From NCBI GenBank assembly GCA_029204225.1, contig CM055100.1, forward strand, positions 23,125,810 to 23,189,809: a stretch of 64,000 nt of DNA, in the 5' to 3' direction. Position 1 is the stretch's first letter. Each line of letters opens with the position of its first letter. The DNA comes from Diphasiastrum complanatum. Lineage: Eukaryota > Streptophyta > Lycopodiopsida > Lycopodiales > Lycopodiaceae. The position numbers were made by a program, and so were the translations under genes. The notes beneath the pieces were generated by a model, which was given only the letters and a program-made list of their open reading frames with translations, had not been told where the DNA came from and did no database searches. Of the stretch, positions 1-10,458 are shown one piece after another.

Positions 1-366
1 ATAATCCAATAGTTTTGCCATCCAACACAAAGGCAGAAGCATGGATACACACTGGTCAAAACCAGAGGTTCTCTTTAAGGTTCTCGAAAAATCTCACACA
101 CGTTCCTTTTCCTTGTGAATGCTCTCTAGTTTGTTGCTATTCTCATCACTCATGCCCCACTCTTGAAGCCCTAGAATTTAATTGTTTCAAGTACTCTCTA
201 ATGTAAAACAAAGACTCTAGTGCCATCCAACCTTAATCTATACTACCTGCGCTTTTTGGCGAATAAAATCTTTGAGTACTTTCATAAAGTGCTCCAAAAA
301 AAACATCCATCTTGCATTCACAGGGCTTGCTAGTTCTACCTCATCAAAAAGTTGAATTTGGATGTG
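1..366. other. no gene recognised
   Basis: AT-rich sequence with only short, non-conserved open frames. I see no retroelement motif, RNA gene or splice pattern that supports a feature here. Confidence 0.4.
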
Positions 367-610
367 TTGGATTTCTATCCTCTCCATCTCTATCTCTCTA
401 CTAATCTAGATCCATTCACTGGTTGTTGTAAATACTTGTACAGTCGCACTCTGTAGAAATACACTTGTTTCCTGAAAATCTGTAGAAATACAAAGGAATA
501 GATGACAGTGTCCTGACGACTAAGCCGACACCGACTATTTAGCCAGCCTTCGATTTTCCGACCTACTTTGACTATTTGTCGGTCATATCGACTCATCCGA
601 CATGACTATT
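367..610 (+). repeat. Ty3/gypsy LTR/leader fragment
   Basis: This stretch matches, in the opposite orientation, the sequence upstream of the minus-strand gypsy gag at 41.2-42.1 kb (about 42340-42590). Shared blocks include TTGGATTTCTATCCTCTCC and CTAATCTAGATCCATTCACT. Both copies then run into short CCGA-containing repeats (here about 520-610). The fragment is not followed by its own gag, because a copia element begins at 651. It is probably a remnant of the same gypsy family, truncated or interrupted by that insertion. Confidence 0.6.
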
Positions 611-650
611 CGTCGGACACCCAACATCGACAATTCAACTTCACTAATTA

Positions 651-1380
651 TGTCAGAAATTGTGAACTCCTGCAACTTTGTCGCAGCACGAACAAGAAAC
701 GAAGGTCGAATGAGAACGATTCACGACAGTCAACATCCCTTGACTCGAAGCACAAACGATTTGCGAATTATTCGTGAATCGTAAACACACCTCCAGGACC
801 GCAAACCACAAAGGGACGCAAAACAAAAAACTACGAAAGAGACGAAAAGAAAGAAAGCAAACGGGAGATTACAAAATAAACGAAGAAGAATCTTTTGTGC
901 TACCAGCTGGCAACTCAACGGGCTTCACGCCCAGCTGAAATGAATGGCAACGACGGAGACTAACTAACTAGTTGATTAGCGTTAACTAGTCTTGTGATTC
1001 TACGTTTAGCTATCTTGTAAACTCCACGCAGTGGAGGTATAAACGATCCTCTCTAGATCATAACCAAGTATCTGAATTGAGAGAGATCTGTAAGAGACAG
1101 AGAGAGAGAGAGGTAGCGAGTAGAGCGAAAAAGAAAAATACTAGAAACTATAGTTGTGCATGAAAGTCTGCCAACGAGCAGAACACAGCGAAAGAGCAGA
1201 GTGTCATTCCGCCAACGAGCGAGACACTGACGATCTCGCTCTAAAAACCAAACTGATAATACAGTCGCTCTATTTTTGTGCATCTCTTTTGTCTTGTGCT
1301 GTCATTTTGTCTTGATTGCTAGAATAGAATGTGTTCTATAATGTGTAGTCGCTGGGATCCTGTAAACAACTTCCGCAACA
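651..1380 (+). repeat. copia 5' LTR
   Basis: Begins TGTCAGAAAT and ends TTCCGCAACA (TG...CA), immediately followed by the primer-binding site. It contains a TATA-like GGTATAAACG near 1036 followed by a GA-rich tract near 1090-1115. It pairs with 2328-3064. Confidence 0.85.
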
Positions 1381-1392
1381 TGGTATTAGAGC
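1381..1392 (+). other. copia primer-binding site
   Basis: TGGTATTAGAGC directly abuts the LTR end. It differs by one base from TGGTATCAGAGC, the usual plant initiator-tRNA-Met complement; the C-to-T change fits methylation decay. Confidence 0.85.
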
Positions 1393-1445
1393 CCACAGGT
1401 TATCACTACTGATATCCCAACAGTGATTCTTCCAAACAACACAAT

Positions 1446-2327
1446 ATGGCTACAACAATCCAGACAAGAATAGCAACCAGTCTCGATGGCGCAAATTACA
1501 GAATCTGGAAATTCAACCAGAATACAATGGTGTGGCAGAAAGAAGAAACAAAACGCTAGTCGAAGGAGCCAGATGCATGATGGCACAGGCTCAATTGCCA
1601 GATCAATTCTGGGCTAAGGCAATAGCTGCAGCTGTACACTTGTAGAACATATCTACAACGACAGCGCTGGAAAACAAAACACCATATGAAATGTGGACAG
1701 GCAGAAAGCCTGATCTGTCATATGTACGGGTGTTTGGATGTGCAGCATACAAGCACATTCCCAAAGAAAAAAGAAGCAAGCTCGATGACAAATCTGAGCA
1801 AACCGTTCATGGTCGGCTACACATGTGTACAGGCTCTACAACCCAAGCACGAAGAAGGTTGTTTCAAGCATAGATGTGAAGTTCGATGAGTCCACATTCC
1901 CTAGACTGAAAGACGAAAGAGGCCATGAGATCTTCTCTCTACTGCCCATTCAAGAGGGAGATCGAGGACAGACATCAAATCGAAAAATATGTCACAACTT
2001 CAAAGGTCGCGAATGAGGTAGTGTGGCTGCAGATGATGTTGGAGGCAATCGGGATTCCACAAGGAGGGAGAAGCATGATGATGATGGACTATTAGAGTGC
2101 CATCTATCTGTCCCAGGATCCCATCTTCCATTCCAAGACAAAGCACATACCTCTGAAGTACCATCACATTCGAGATTTGATCTCGAAAGGAGAGCTCCAG
2201 GTCCAGTATATAAAATCAAAAAATATGATTGCAGATCTGCTCACGAAACCGCTCGACAAGCCACTCTTTGCCAAGCAAAAAAGGGCAATTGGATTAAACA
2301 TACAAAGCTGCAAGGTTCAAGAGGGAG
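1446..2327 (+). pseudogene. copia gag/integrase/RNase H remnant
   Basis: An ATG at 1446 starts a typical copia gag N-terminus (MATTIQTRIATSLDGANYRI), which stops after about 23 residues. Near 1515-1530 the sequence switches to the integrase C-terminal region (NGVAERRNKTLVEGARCM, later VFGCAAYKHIPKE). Near 2000-2020 it switches again to the RNase H end (EVVWLQMMLEAIG, HIPLKYHHIRDLISKGELQ, NMIADLLTKPL). Stops and frameshifts occur within the pieces. No protease or RT motif remains. The two internal deletions join widely separated parts of one pol gene, so this is a defective transcript template rather than a working protein gene. Confidence 0.8.
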
Positions 2328-3064
2328 TGTTAGAAATGGTGAACTCCTGCAACTTTGTCGCAGCACGAACAAGAAATGAAGGTCGAACGAGAACGATTCG
2401 CAACAGTCAATGTCCCTTGACTCAAAACACGAACGATTCGCGAATCATTCGTGAATCGTAAACACATCTCCAGGACCGCAAACCGCAAAGGGACGCAAAA
2501 CGAAAAACTATGAAAGAGACAAAAAGAACGAAAGCAAACGGGAGATTATGAAACAAACGAAGAAAAATCTTTCGCGCTGCCAGCTGGCAGCTCAACGGGC
2601 TTCACGCCCAACTGAAACGAATGGCAACGACGGAGACTAACTAACTAGTTGATTAGCGTTAACTAGTCTTGTGATTCTACATTTAGCTATCTTGTAAACT
2701 CCACGCAGTGGAGGTATAAACGATCCTCTCTGGATCATAACCAAATATCTGAATTGAGAGAGATCTGTAAGAGACATAGAGAGAGAGAGAGATAGCGAGT
2801 AGAGCGGAAAAGAAAAATACTAGAGACTATAGTTGTGCATGAAAGTCTGCCAACGAGCAGAACAGAGCGAAAGAGCAGAGTGTCATTCCGCCAATGAGTG
2901 AGACACTGACGATCTCGCTCTAAAAACCAAACTGATAATACAGTCGCTCTATTTTCGTGCATCTCTTTTGTCTTGTGCTGTCATTTTGTCTTGATTGCTA
3001 GAATAAAATGTGTTTTGTGATGTGTAGTCGCATGTCTGGGATCCTGTAAACAACTTCCGCAATA
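2328..3064 (+). repeat. copia 3' LTR
   Basis: Begins TGTTAGAAAT after the purine tract GAGGGAG (2321-2327) and ends TTCCGCAATA, where the last dinucleotide has decayed from CA to TA. It is a direct repeat of 651-1380 and includes the same GGTATAAACG block. Confidence 0.82.
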
Positions 3065-3709
3065 TGGTATGTCACTATCAACTCCAAAAGTCGACTTGAA
3101 CAATCGGCGACTCATCAGTACCTTCATCATGACTGGATAGAATCTCTAACAAATTAAGATATTGACCGTAAGCGACTGCCAACAGCACGTGGTGCCTTAA
3201 TCCTAATTGTAAAATACAAATTAAATATTTTTTTAATTAGTTAGCCATGTGTATATATCCAGCAACTTATCAGTTGCTCGGTTAGCTCAATCATCTATCC
3301 AGCATCCAGAGCGCAATTGTTTTGTTCTTTCTCTCTATTATCACAGAGTATTGATTCAGGAAGAATGCGACTCAGTCTACATTCAGGCTATATTTTTTTC
3401 ACGACCGAATAATCATTGTTCTAGTAATCTAGGTTGTGTATGCCGTGATAATGCTCATCTTATTCATGTTCAGATTGATTTTTGCTTGCAGATAAACTTA
3501 TTTGTAGATTAAATTATTCATATGATTGATAGCCGATGTCGATTTGTCGCTCTAATTTCCGCACCTAATACTCTTCCGCAAAGCTAATAATAGAACTCAG
3601 TTAATTTGTGCATGGCTATGGAATCGATTGTGTTGATCCAATAACATCAAAGTTGTGATCAAGTTATTACATTGTTCAGAGTCATAATCATGCTACTGCA
3701 GGAGGAGAC
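3065..3709. other. no gene recognised
   Basis: I found no conserved frame. The first part may be the continuation of the gypsy-like sequence interrupted by the copia element, but this is not demonstrable by eye. Confidence 0.3.
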
Positions 3710-4492
3710 AAGAAGGAATGGAACATGCTCGTCCTCCCTCAACGACTCGCAAGCATTATTCTCGAAGAAGAACACAAGGAAGCAACAAAAGAAGAAATTT
3801 GTTCGACAAATCAACAACAATCTAAAATAGTCACAGAATGCCCTGAATCAGAAACCTACTAAAACAAGAAGAGATTATTCTGCAAGTACTGTAAGAGGAC
3901 GAACCATGAAATCCAGGACTGTTGGATCTTGAAGTTCAACAACGACAAGAAGCAGCAGCCGAATCAACAAGCCCATGCAGAAAGCACGAAGCAAAAGATC
4001 CAAGAAGACGACGACGACGAGCATGAAGCCTTCATGGTGAACCATCACCATGTCGAACAATCGTAGGAGTGGTTTCTCGATTCTGGAGCAACGCAACACA
4101 TGACAAGCCATCAAGAATGGTTTATCGACTATTCGGCCTACGACACCAAGAAATTTGTTCACCTTGGAGACCACAGCTCACACAGAATTGAAGGTGAAGG
4201 TACTGTTAGACTGAATTTTCATAATGGACTGTCGAAACTGATATCAAATGTATTGTATGTCTCGAATCTGACGACAAATCTGTTGTCGGTCAGTCAAATT
4301 ACAGACTTAGGACATAAGGTAGAGTTTCATGTAGATTCTTGTCAAATTCTTGATAAAAACAAGAGGATTCTTGCACTCAGACAGAGGCAAGGATATCTCT
4401 ATAGGCTTAGTCATTGTAACTCTGCGACTGATTGTGCTTTGAGCAATTCAGCGTCATCTATCAATAAAGAATTGTTTATTGTTGTTTGGTAG
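3710..4492 (+). pseudogene. copia gag-protease fragment
   Basis: One reading frame with two in-frame stops (about 3860 and 4063) encodes the C-terminal part of a copia gag. The zinc knuckle CKYCKRTNHEIQDC (CX2CX4HX4C, about 3880-3922) is followed by an acidic linker and the aspartic-protease signature FLDSGATQHM near 4075-4105. Next come the block NVLYVSNLTTNLLSVSQI and the start of the pre-integrase region (GYLYRLSH). No integrase follows, because the frame ends at 4492 and similarity is lost. There are no recognisable LTRs around it. It is a truncated relic. Confidence 0.8.
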
Positions 4493-7386
4493 ATATGACT
4501 TGAATGGTGTATCCTTTTGGATTTGATTAAATACATTATTTCTGAGGAACTAAGTAGATGCTCATTGACAAAAACTAAAAGATAGCTCTTTGACTCTCCA
4601 ATCTGATAGATTGCTTGCTTACTATAAATCAATCATCTTCAATCCTCATAATGATGCATCTAATTAAACTTGTAGTAAGATCAATTGGCTTCAACCACAT
4701 TTGTAAGTGTTTTACAAAGGTTTTGATTTCTATACCTACTTGTAAGTATATCACAGAGGCTTTGATTGGAAAATTCAGTCTATACGTTGCAAAATATTGT
4801 AATAAAATTGTCATGTTCCCTTCTAGAACAAACACAATGGCCTTGTTCAACAGGCAAGTATTTCAATCATCCTTAAGTTCCATGGACAAAACCATAACAC
4901 ATGTAATCTGGATGTACTCATGTCTTGAATTCTCTTATTGCTATGGCTTTAGCCAATTTTACAAGGTAGTCGGCAACTATGATTATGCATCTTATTTCAA
5001 TACCATATGCCCTTAGAATCTAGCAAATTCTACAATATATGTGCTCCGTTTTTAAAATTGGCCCAATCTAACAAGTTTCGCTGCTATAATCCATCTATAG
5101 AATTCTAAATGCATGAAGAATGACAAAGTGGTCATTGCATATGCCACTAGTAAGGCTTATGCTCTATATTGCTTGGTGAAACTAACAAAAGCTAGTTAAC
5201 AATGAGTTGGCGCTTGATGATTATCTCTCTTTGTTTAGCCTAAGTCAAGCTTGGACTTGCCTATCACAAATATTCAATAATGTCATTTGACCATTTTGAT
5301 ATTACATCAGCTTGAAAATTTGTGGTATTTGGCACTTCATCGTATACCCCCTTACATTCAATAGACACATATCCCATTCTTGACAACAATCACCCATATA
5401 GTGCTTCTCCTTGCGCAAAATAAGTCTAGATTTAATGTTTTTAAATAGTTGAACCGCATAGTGCTCCTTTCAATGGTACAAGGTATCTTCATCAATTTCA
5501 ATAGAGCTTGATGGTTGATGAATAAAAAAAAGATACACAAGGAGAAGAATCAAGGAAAAGCTTAGCACTTTAGGCATTAAACCATTGCATATACCTCCCT
5601 CTTGTTGGTAGTGTTTACTTCATCATCTACTTATGAGAGTACTTGCAAAGCACATTTGTATAGTTTTTGTCCTCTCCTAATTGTGTTAATAAAAGAAACA
5701 AAAAACATAAATATCAAAACCAAATTCTTCACATAAAAAATGGCCATTTTTAATGCAATATGCAACTTTTTTTTTAAAAAATCGAGTCCCAATTTCAAAA
5801 AAAAAAAAAAGTCCTCAATAAACATGACACACATATGCATTAAAGTTCAAATGAGCTTGAAACATGTCAAAGATCAAAACTATGATTCTACGAGTGACTC
5901 AAGTACAATACTAAACAAAAAACAACCAAGAAGATGAGAAGTTGAGAATCATCAATGTTCCTCTCAATTAGTGTACATAGATAAATCAGAACTTGATACA
6001 TTGTCATCATCCTAGCCCTCTTCTCAAATGGGAGTCTTAATTGCACAAAATGGAAACCCTCAAGGTAGTGCCATTCTTCTCCATGGCAAGCTGTCGTCAT
6101 CCTTCACTTTCTCAATGGCTTCACTTGTAACCTCACTTTTTCAGCACCATGTTTCTTGGACCTTTGTAAAAGATTGTTGTAGATATACACAAGCTTATTT
6201 GTGTTTATTGGATTCAATCTGCTCCAACTTAAAAGGGTCCCAAAAAAATTTGCAAACAAATATTGAGGCGCAAGCCTTAAAAAATGTACATTTTCAAACT
6301 CATTTAAAAAACGTGCTTTCAAATGTTAGTACAAGCCTGCAAACATATCTTTTCACAATCGTGGTACCAATGGTATGGTGTGAACCAAAATATTTGGTGA
6401 GAAGCCCCTTAACTCACTTTAACTCCACAGCTCTCCTACTCAAGCAGTAACACTTCAAAACCTCTCTCTCATAGCATTTAACATCTTTAAATATGTAAAC
6501 AACTTGTTTCCCTTGTGTGATTGGACTTGTATGAACGGATTGACTTTTAGCATGGGCTTCCAATATTTCTTTACCTTAACTAGTTCCTTGTCTTTAAAAT
6601 GCTTCAACACATACTCAATAAAATATAAGATTTTGACTTGCATGTTTAAGCAACAAGTTGGGATTGGTACTAGTAGAACTCGAAACATTATGAAACTTAG
6701 AATAAAGCTAGCTAAATGTCAAAAGATGACTATAGTGGAATTTGGTACTTTAAGGGGAAAAAATGCAAACATCTATCAAAAGATAGAAGATATCATACAA
6801 TTTCCCTATCAAAATTATCTTGTGCACTTGTCCAAAATTTGATATAGTTCTTCTAGCAAGTTGTTCATCTTGAATTTACAGTAGTGACAGTTAAATAATT
6901 TTGAAATAAATGCAATGAGAGTTTTGCTCACCATGAAAACTATTGAAAAATGATAGTCGGCACATCTTGAAAATTATGCAGAGAAGGGTTATACATACCA
7001 TTGTAACAAAGAGCAACAATGGCTGTTTTACATCTTCTTTGGCATGGATCCTGCCAGGGAGATTATTCATTTTCAAATGCTCTACATAATCATGTCATAG
7101 TCGAGGTCCTAGTTGTGGATTGAGCTTCCATGCTTGAACTACTCTACAGCTTATAATCTACACTCTAAGTCACCAGTGGTTTTAATCAGCTCTTTTGCTC
7201 GACAAAATTTCAACGTAAAAAACAGGACGAGCTTCTCCAAATGAAACTATTTAGAAGACAAACTGCCATTGCTTATTCACAAGAACATCTTGGCTCAAAG
7301 CTCTCTCTCTCAAAGAATACAGATGCTTCAACATACATACCATATTGGACTGGGGTAGACATTCGGTAATAGACTCAACAAGTAGG
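4493..7386. other. AT-rich region without recognisable gene; includes COG5 3' flank
   Basis: Open frames in both strands here are short and carry no family motif I recognise. A run of A residues lies near 5770-5810. The last few hundred bases presumably contain the COG5 3' UTR and polyadenylation region, since that gene ends at 7387 on the minus strand. I see no clear poly(A) signal that I would commit to. Confidence 0.35.
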
Positions 7387-10300
7387 TTAAAGTTTCTGTT
7401 GCTGACCAGCTTCTACCAAAGATGATCCTAACTGTATCATAAGGGGGTAAATTGGACTGAATTCTTTGTCACCTCTAGCTCTAACCCTGGCTGCATAGTC
7501 ATCTAGTGTTGCTTTAACTCCTTTCCACACTTGTTCATCCCCTTGTGAGTCTAACCATAATGAATATTGTAAAGGTGTCAATTTTAGACGCTTCATAGGA
7601 GACTCCAATTCCTCTGGGGCTCGTGAATATAAATGGTGAAATATGACACTGATTGGTAATTCTTGTAATAGTGGGCTGTTAGCAATTTGTGAGGTCTCAA
7701 GAAATATAAAAGGTCGGAAAGCACGAAGAGCACGGTATGGAGATCCAAGTTGCTCCACAGGAAACAGGTGCTGTCCAACAACAAGCTCAAGCTCTGCCAT
7801 ATCCCTCGCCAGTTGAAGCTTTCCAATTTCCGAAAGAGGCCTCACCAATGCAGCATGGCGCACAAAGAAAAATAGCACCCTAGAAGCCATTTTTCTTGCA
7901 AGTCTAGCACAGATAGATTCTCCAGCTCCAGAAGCATAGGCAGACTGAGATGTTGGTAGGAGTTTGGAAAGAAACTCGCTCCGAAAATGCATAATTGCCC
8001 TTTGAACTTCTTCAAGATACTTAGAACTCTTGCTTTCGATGTCATAGGCCATTTCATCAGAACCAAAGTCCTGATCATGCAACTGTAGAGTGCTACTTTC
8101 CAATTTCTCAATCATTGCTTTAAATATAGGAGTGACTGTATCAACAGCCACCCCGTATATTGCACCTAACGATGGTGAAAGAACCTCTGCTGCGGCTTGA
8201 GGATAACTAGACAGTATGGATGTAACTTTCTGATGCACTTCTTGGAGATACAAGCATAAAGTGAAATTTTTTATCTGCAATGAGGTCGCAGGACCACCCA
8301 CCTGGCGTGAATCTGGACCAGTTGATACCTGCACAAATCCAAAACCCAAAACAATGTGGAAAATAGCAATTGCTGTACTGAATCATTCTGAACAATCTTG
8401 CATAACAACACTCTAGCTTTATATAGTAGAACCTTATATGTTTATTGTACAGCGTGGCATAGGTGTGGGTTAAAACTGATCAACATATAACGATGAACAG
8501 TTGAATGAACCTACTTAAATAAAGAGGGCATCAGTCATGTTGGCAGGAAGCACAGCTGGTCTAAAAATCAATGGCTTCATAAGTCAACATCATATATATT
8601 CTTACAGACAAAACACAGCTATAAATAAATAACACACCTGATATTCTGATTTTTCTGCAAGCAATTGAAGAATCTTGCCAATTTCTCGCACAACATATAA
8701 TGTGAGCCTTCCATTTTGTTTAACAGTCTCAATTTCTTCCTGAATCCGAACAATCAATTTGCTTATCTGTTCTTGTGATGGGATACTTCCTCGAATGGCA
8801 ACAGGAAACATTGCATGTACGAGCTCAGAGAGCCGATTCAAGACTTGTGCCAAGTAAGCCGTCTGAAATGGCTCAAGGGCAGCTATTAGGTGATCTCCAT
8901 CCTCAACTTTGATAGCTGGAAGAACTCCCTTCACGTCTGTATCACGTATAATTCTTTCCAACAAGCCAGTCACCATTGCCAAAAGCTTAGGGTAACTCAA
9001 CACAAAAGTCTCCTTCACAAAACTCGACGCTGTCAAAGCTGATTTCATTTGGCTTGCAAAGGACTTCACGAGCGCTTCCCAAACTCGTTCTGTGAGCATT
9101 GGGTCATCATTCTGGAAAGCAAATAAATGACTAGTTATGATGCACAGAAAGTAACATTCTTAAGAAAAATAGAATGTGCCATTGCAACAAGTGAAAAAAA
9201 TTAAAATCTAGAAAATGTTTGCAGAGAGGGCATAGCATGACTGCTTGGCTTAGCCCTAGTGAAACTGAGAAACAGGTTTTTCTTTAAATACAAATGAATA
9301 TGAACCAGTCCATACCTGAACTACTTCATCAAGAAAGACAACATGAGAAATAGGATCTCTCTTCTTGAAAAGGACACGCTGCAAGTGCCACACAGCCACA
9401 ATAATGGAATGCAACTGGTCCATGCAAACCCCCATTCTTTGCCATAAACCCTCCCTGGCCCTTGATCCTCCTCCTAACTGAGGAGTACCACTTCTTTGAA
9501 TCCCTCCAGGCCCAAGGGAAGCTCCTACACTGGCCGAAATTGCCTTCATATCCAACGCAGCAGCAATACACTTGCTGACTTGTGATTTGTATTTGCTAAA
9601 TATCTGCTCCACTGTGGATTTTAGCTCCCCCATGTTATAGTAAACTTGCAAAGCAGTGCCTACTTCTGCTTGGTTGAGGGATTCCATCCCTTTCTCTAGG
9701 CCCTTCATGGCTTCAGCCCTGATCCTGTTTCCTGCCTCGGTAAGCCATGGAACTTCTGAATCTATTATCTCAATGCCAGAGAGATCGGACTCTTTTCTTA
9801 AGGTTTCAACCTCGCTGAAAAGCTGTGCCGCTTTGGAAAGATCTGCCTTGATGCCTCCGGAATCCATCAACTCTCTTAACCTTTTCATCTGCTTCAGTGT
9901 CCTAATTACAGATCTGATGAGTTCAATAGTTTCGTGAAGAGAAGAAAGCTGCCGTGATTTCAGTTTAATTTGCTTGTAAGGGTCAGCAATTTCTGATCTC
10001 ACTCGCTGCACTAAAGTTTGAAGGCTCTCGACTCCTGCCCTAACCACAGTAAGAGTACCTTCGGTGTCTTTAAGGCTCGAAAGCTGCTGCAGAAGGTCAT
10101 CCTGTCTAAGGAAAACCTCACTTCTTAACTGTTTCTCAAGAAGCTTAATCCCTTCTTCTAGCTTCTCCGACGATGCAGTGGCAGATCCATTCTTAAGGGC
10201 GTCGCTAGCAAACAAAGTAGCATTGAAGTCCTCCGAAAGAAACTTAGAAAACACACTGTCCTTCGAAAATTCTTCAAAGGCAACCCGCGCGGCTGCTTCT

Positions 10301-10458
10301 GCCTCATTATGTAATCCATTAGGCATCAAACCACCTTCTCTGTCATAACGGATTGAGCTGGATCTATCTCTATAGTGCCGCTGCAGCATGGAAGGGCTAC
10401 CAATAGATGGTGACCGACTTAAGGAGCTCCCTGAACGCTGTAAAGACGCAGGGGCCAT
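7387..10458 (-). CDS. COG5: COG5, conserved oligomeric Golgi complex subunit 5
   Basis: COG5 is a lobe-B subunit of the COG tether, which captures vesicles for retrograde traffic within the Golgi; it pairs with COG7. Three coding exons are visible on the minus strand: 10458-9316, 9111-8638 and 8328-7387 (stop included), all joined in phase 0 at GT-AG introns. They give 852 residues, close to the roughly 830 of angiosperm COG5. The start chosen is MAPASLQRSGSSL at 10458; an in-frame ATG at 10518 would add 20 unconserved residues. The N-terminal COG5 domain covers about residues 45-180 and includes SQLKD-like helices (LLQQLSSLKDTEGTL). Other conserved blocks are EAMKGLEKGMESLNQAEVGT and AVWHLQRVLFKKRDP in exon 1, KSALTASSFVKE and RDTDVKGVLPAI in exon 2, and PVEQLGSPYRALRAFRP and RGDKEFSPIYPLM in exon 3. 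The protein is helical with no signal peptide or membrane segment. All exons are open, so the gene looks intact. Its identity rests on recalled family similarity, not on a search. Confidence 0.96.

Larger units (their letters stand above)
651..3064 (+). mobile_element. internally deleted Ty1/copia element
   Basis: A compact copia element with two long direct repeats (651-1380 and 2328-3064), a PBS after the first and a purine-rich GAGGGAG before the second. The 947-bp interior keeps only the start of gag, the C-terminal part of integrase and the last part of RNase H. Protease, most of integrase, all of RT and most of RNase H are gone, so it cannot be autonomous. The LTRs are clearly alike but carry many scattered differences, including CpG changes, so the copy is not recent. 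I found no convincing target-site duplication. The surrounding sequence at 367-610 is gypsy-derived, which suggests nesting. Confidence 0.85.

Noticed and set aside
15-206. 63-codon open frame at the left edge
   Set aside because: No conserved motif, no splice context and no supporting similarity to anything recognised.
646-3069. Target-site duplication for the deleted copia element
   Set aside because: AATTA on the left and TGGTA on the right do not match.
9656-10348. Plus-strand open frames across COG5 exon 1
   Set aside because: Antisense shadows of a strongly supported exon.
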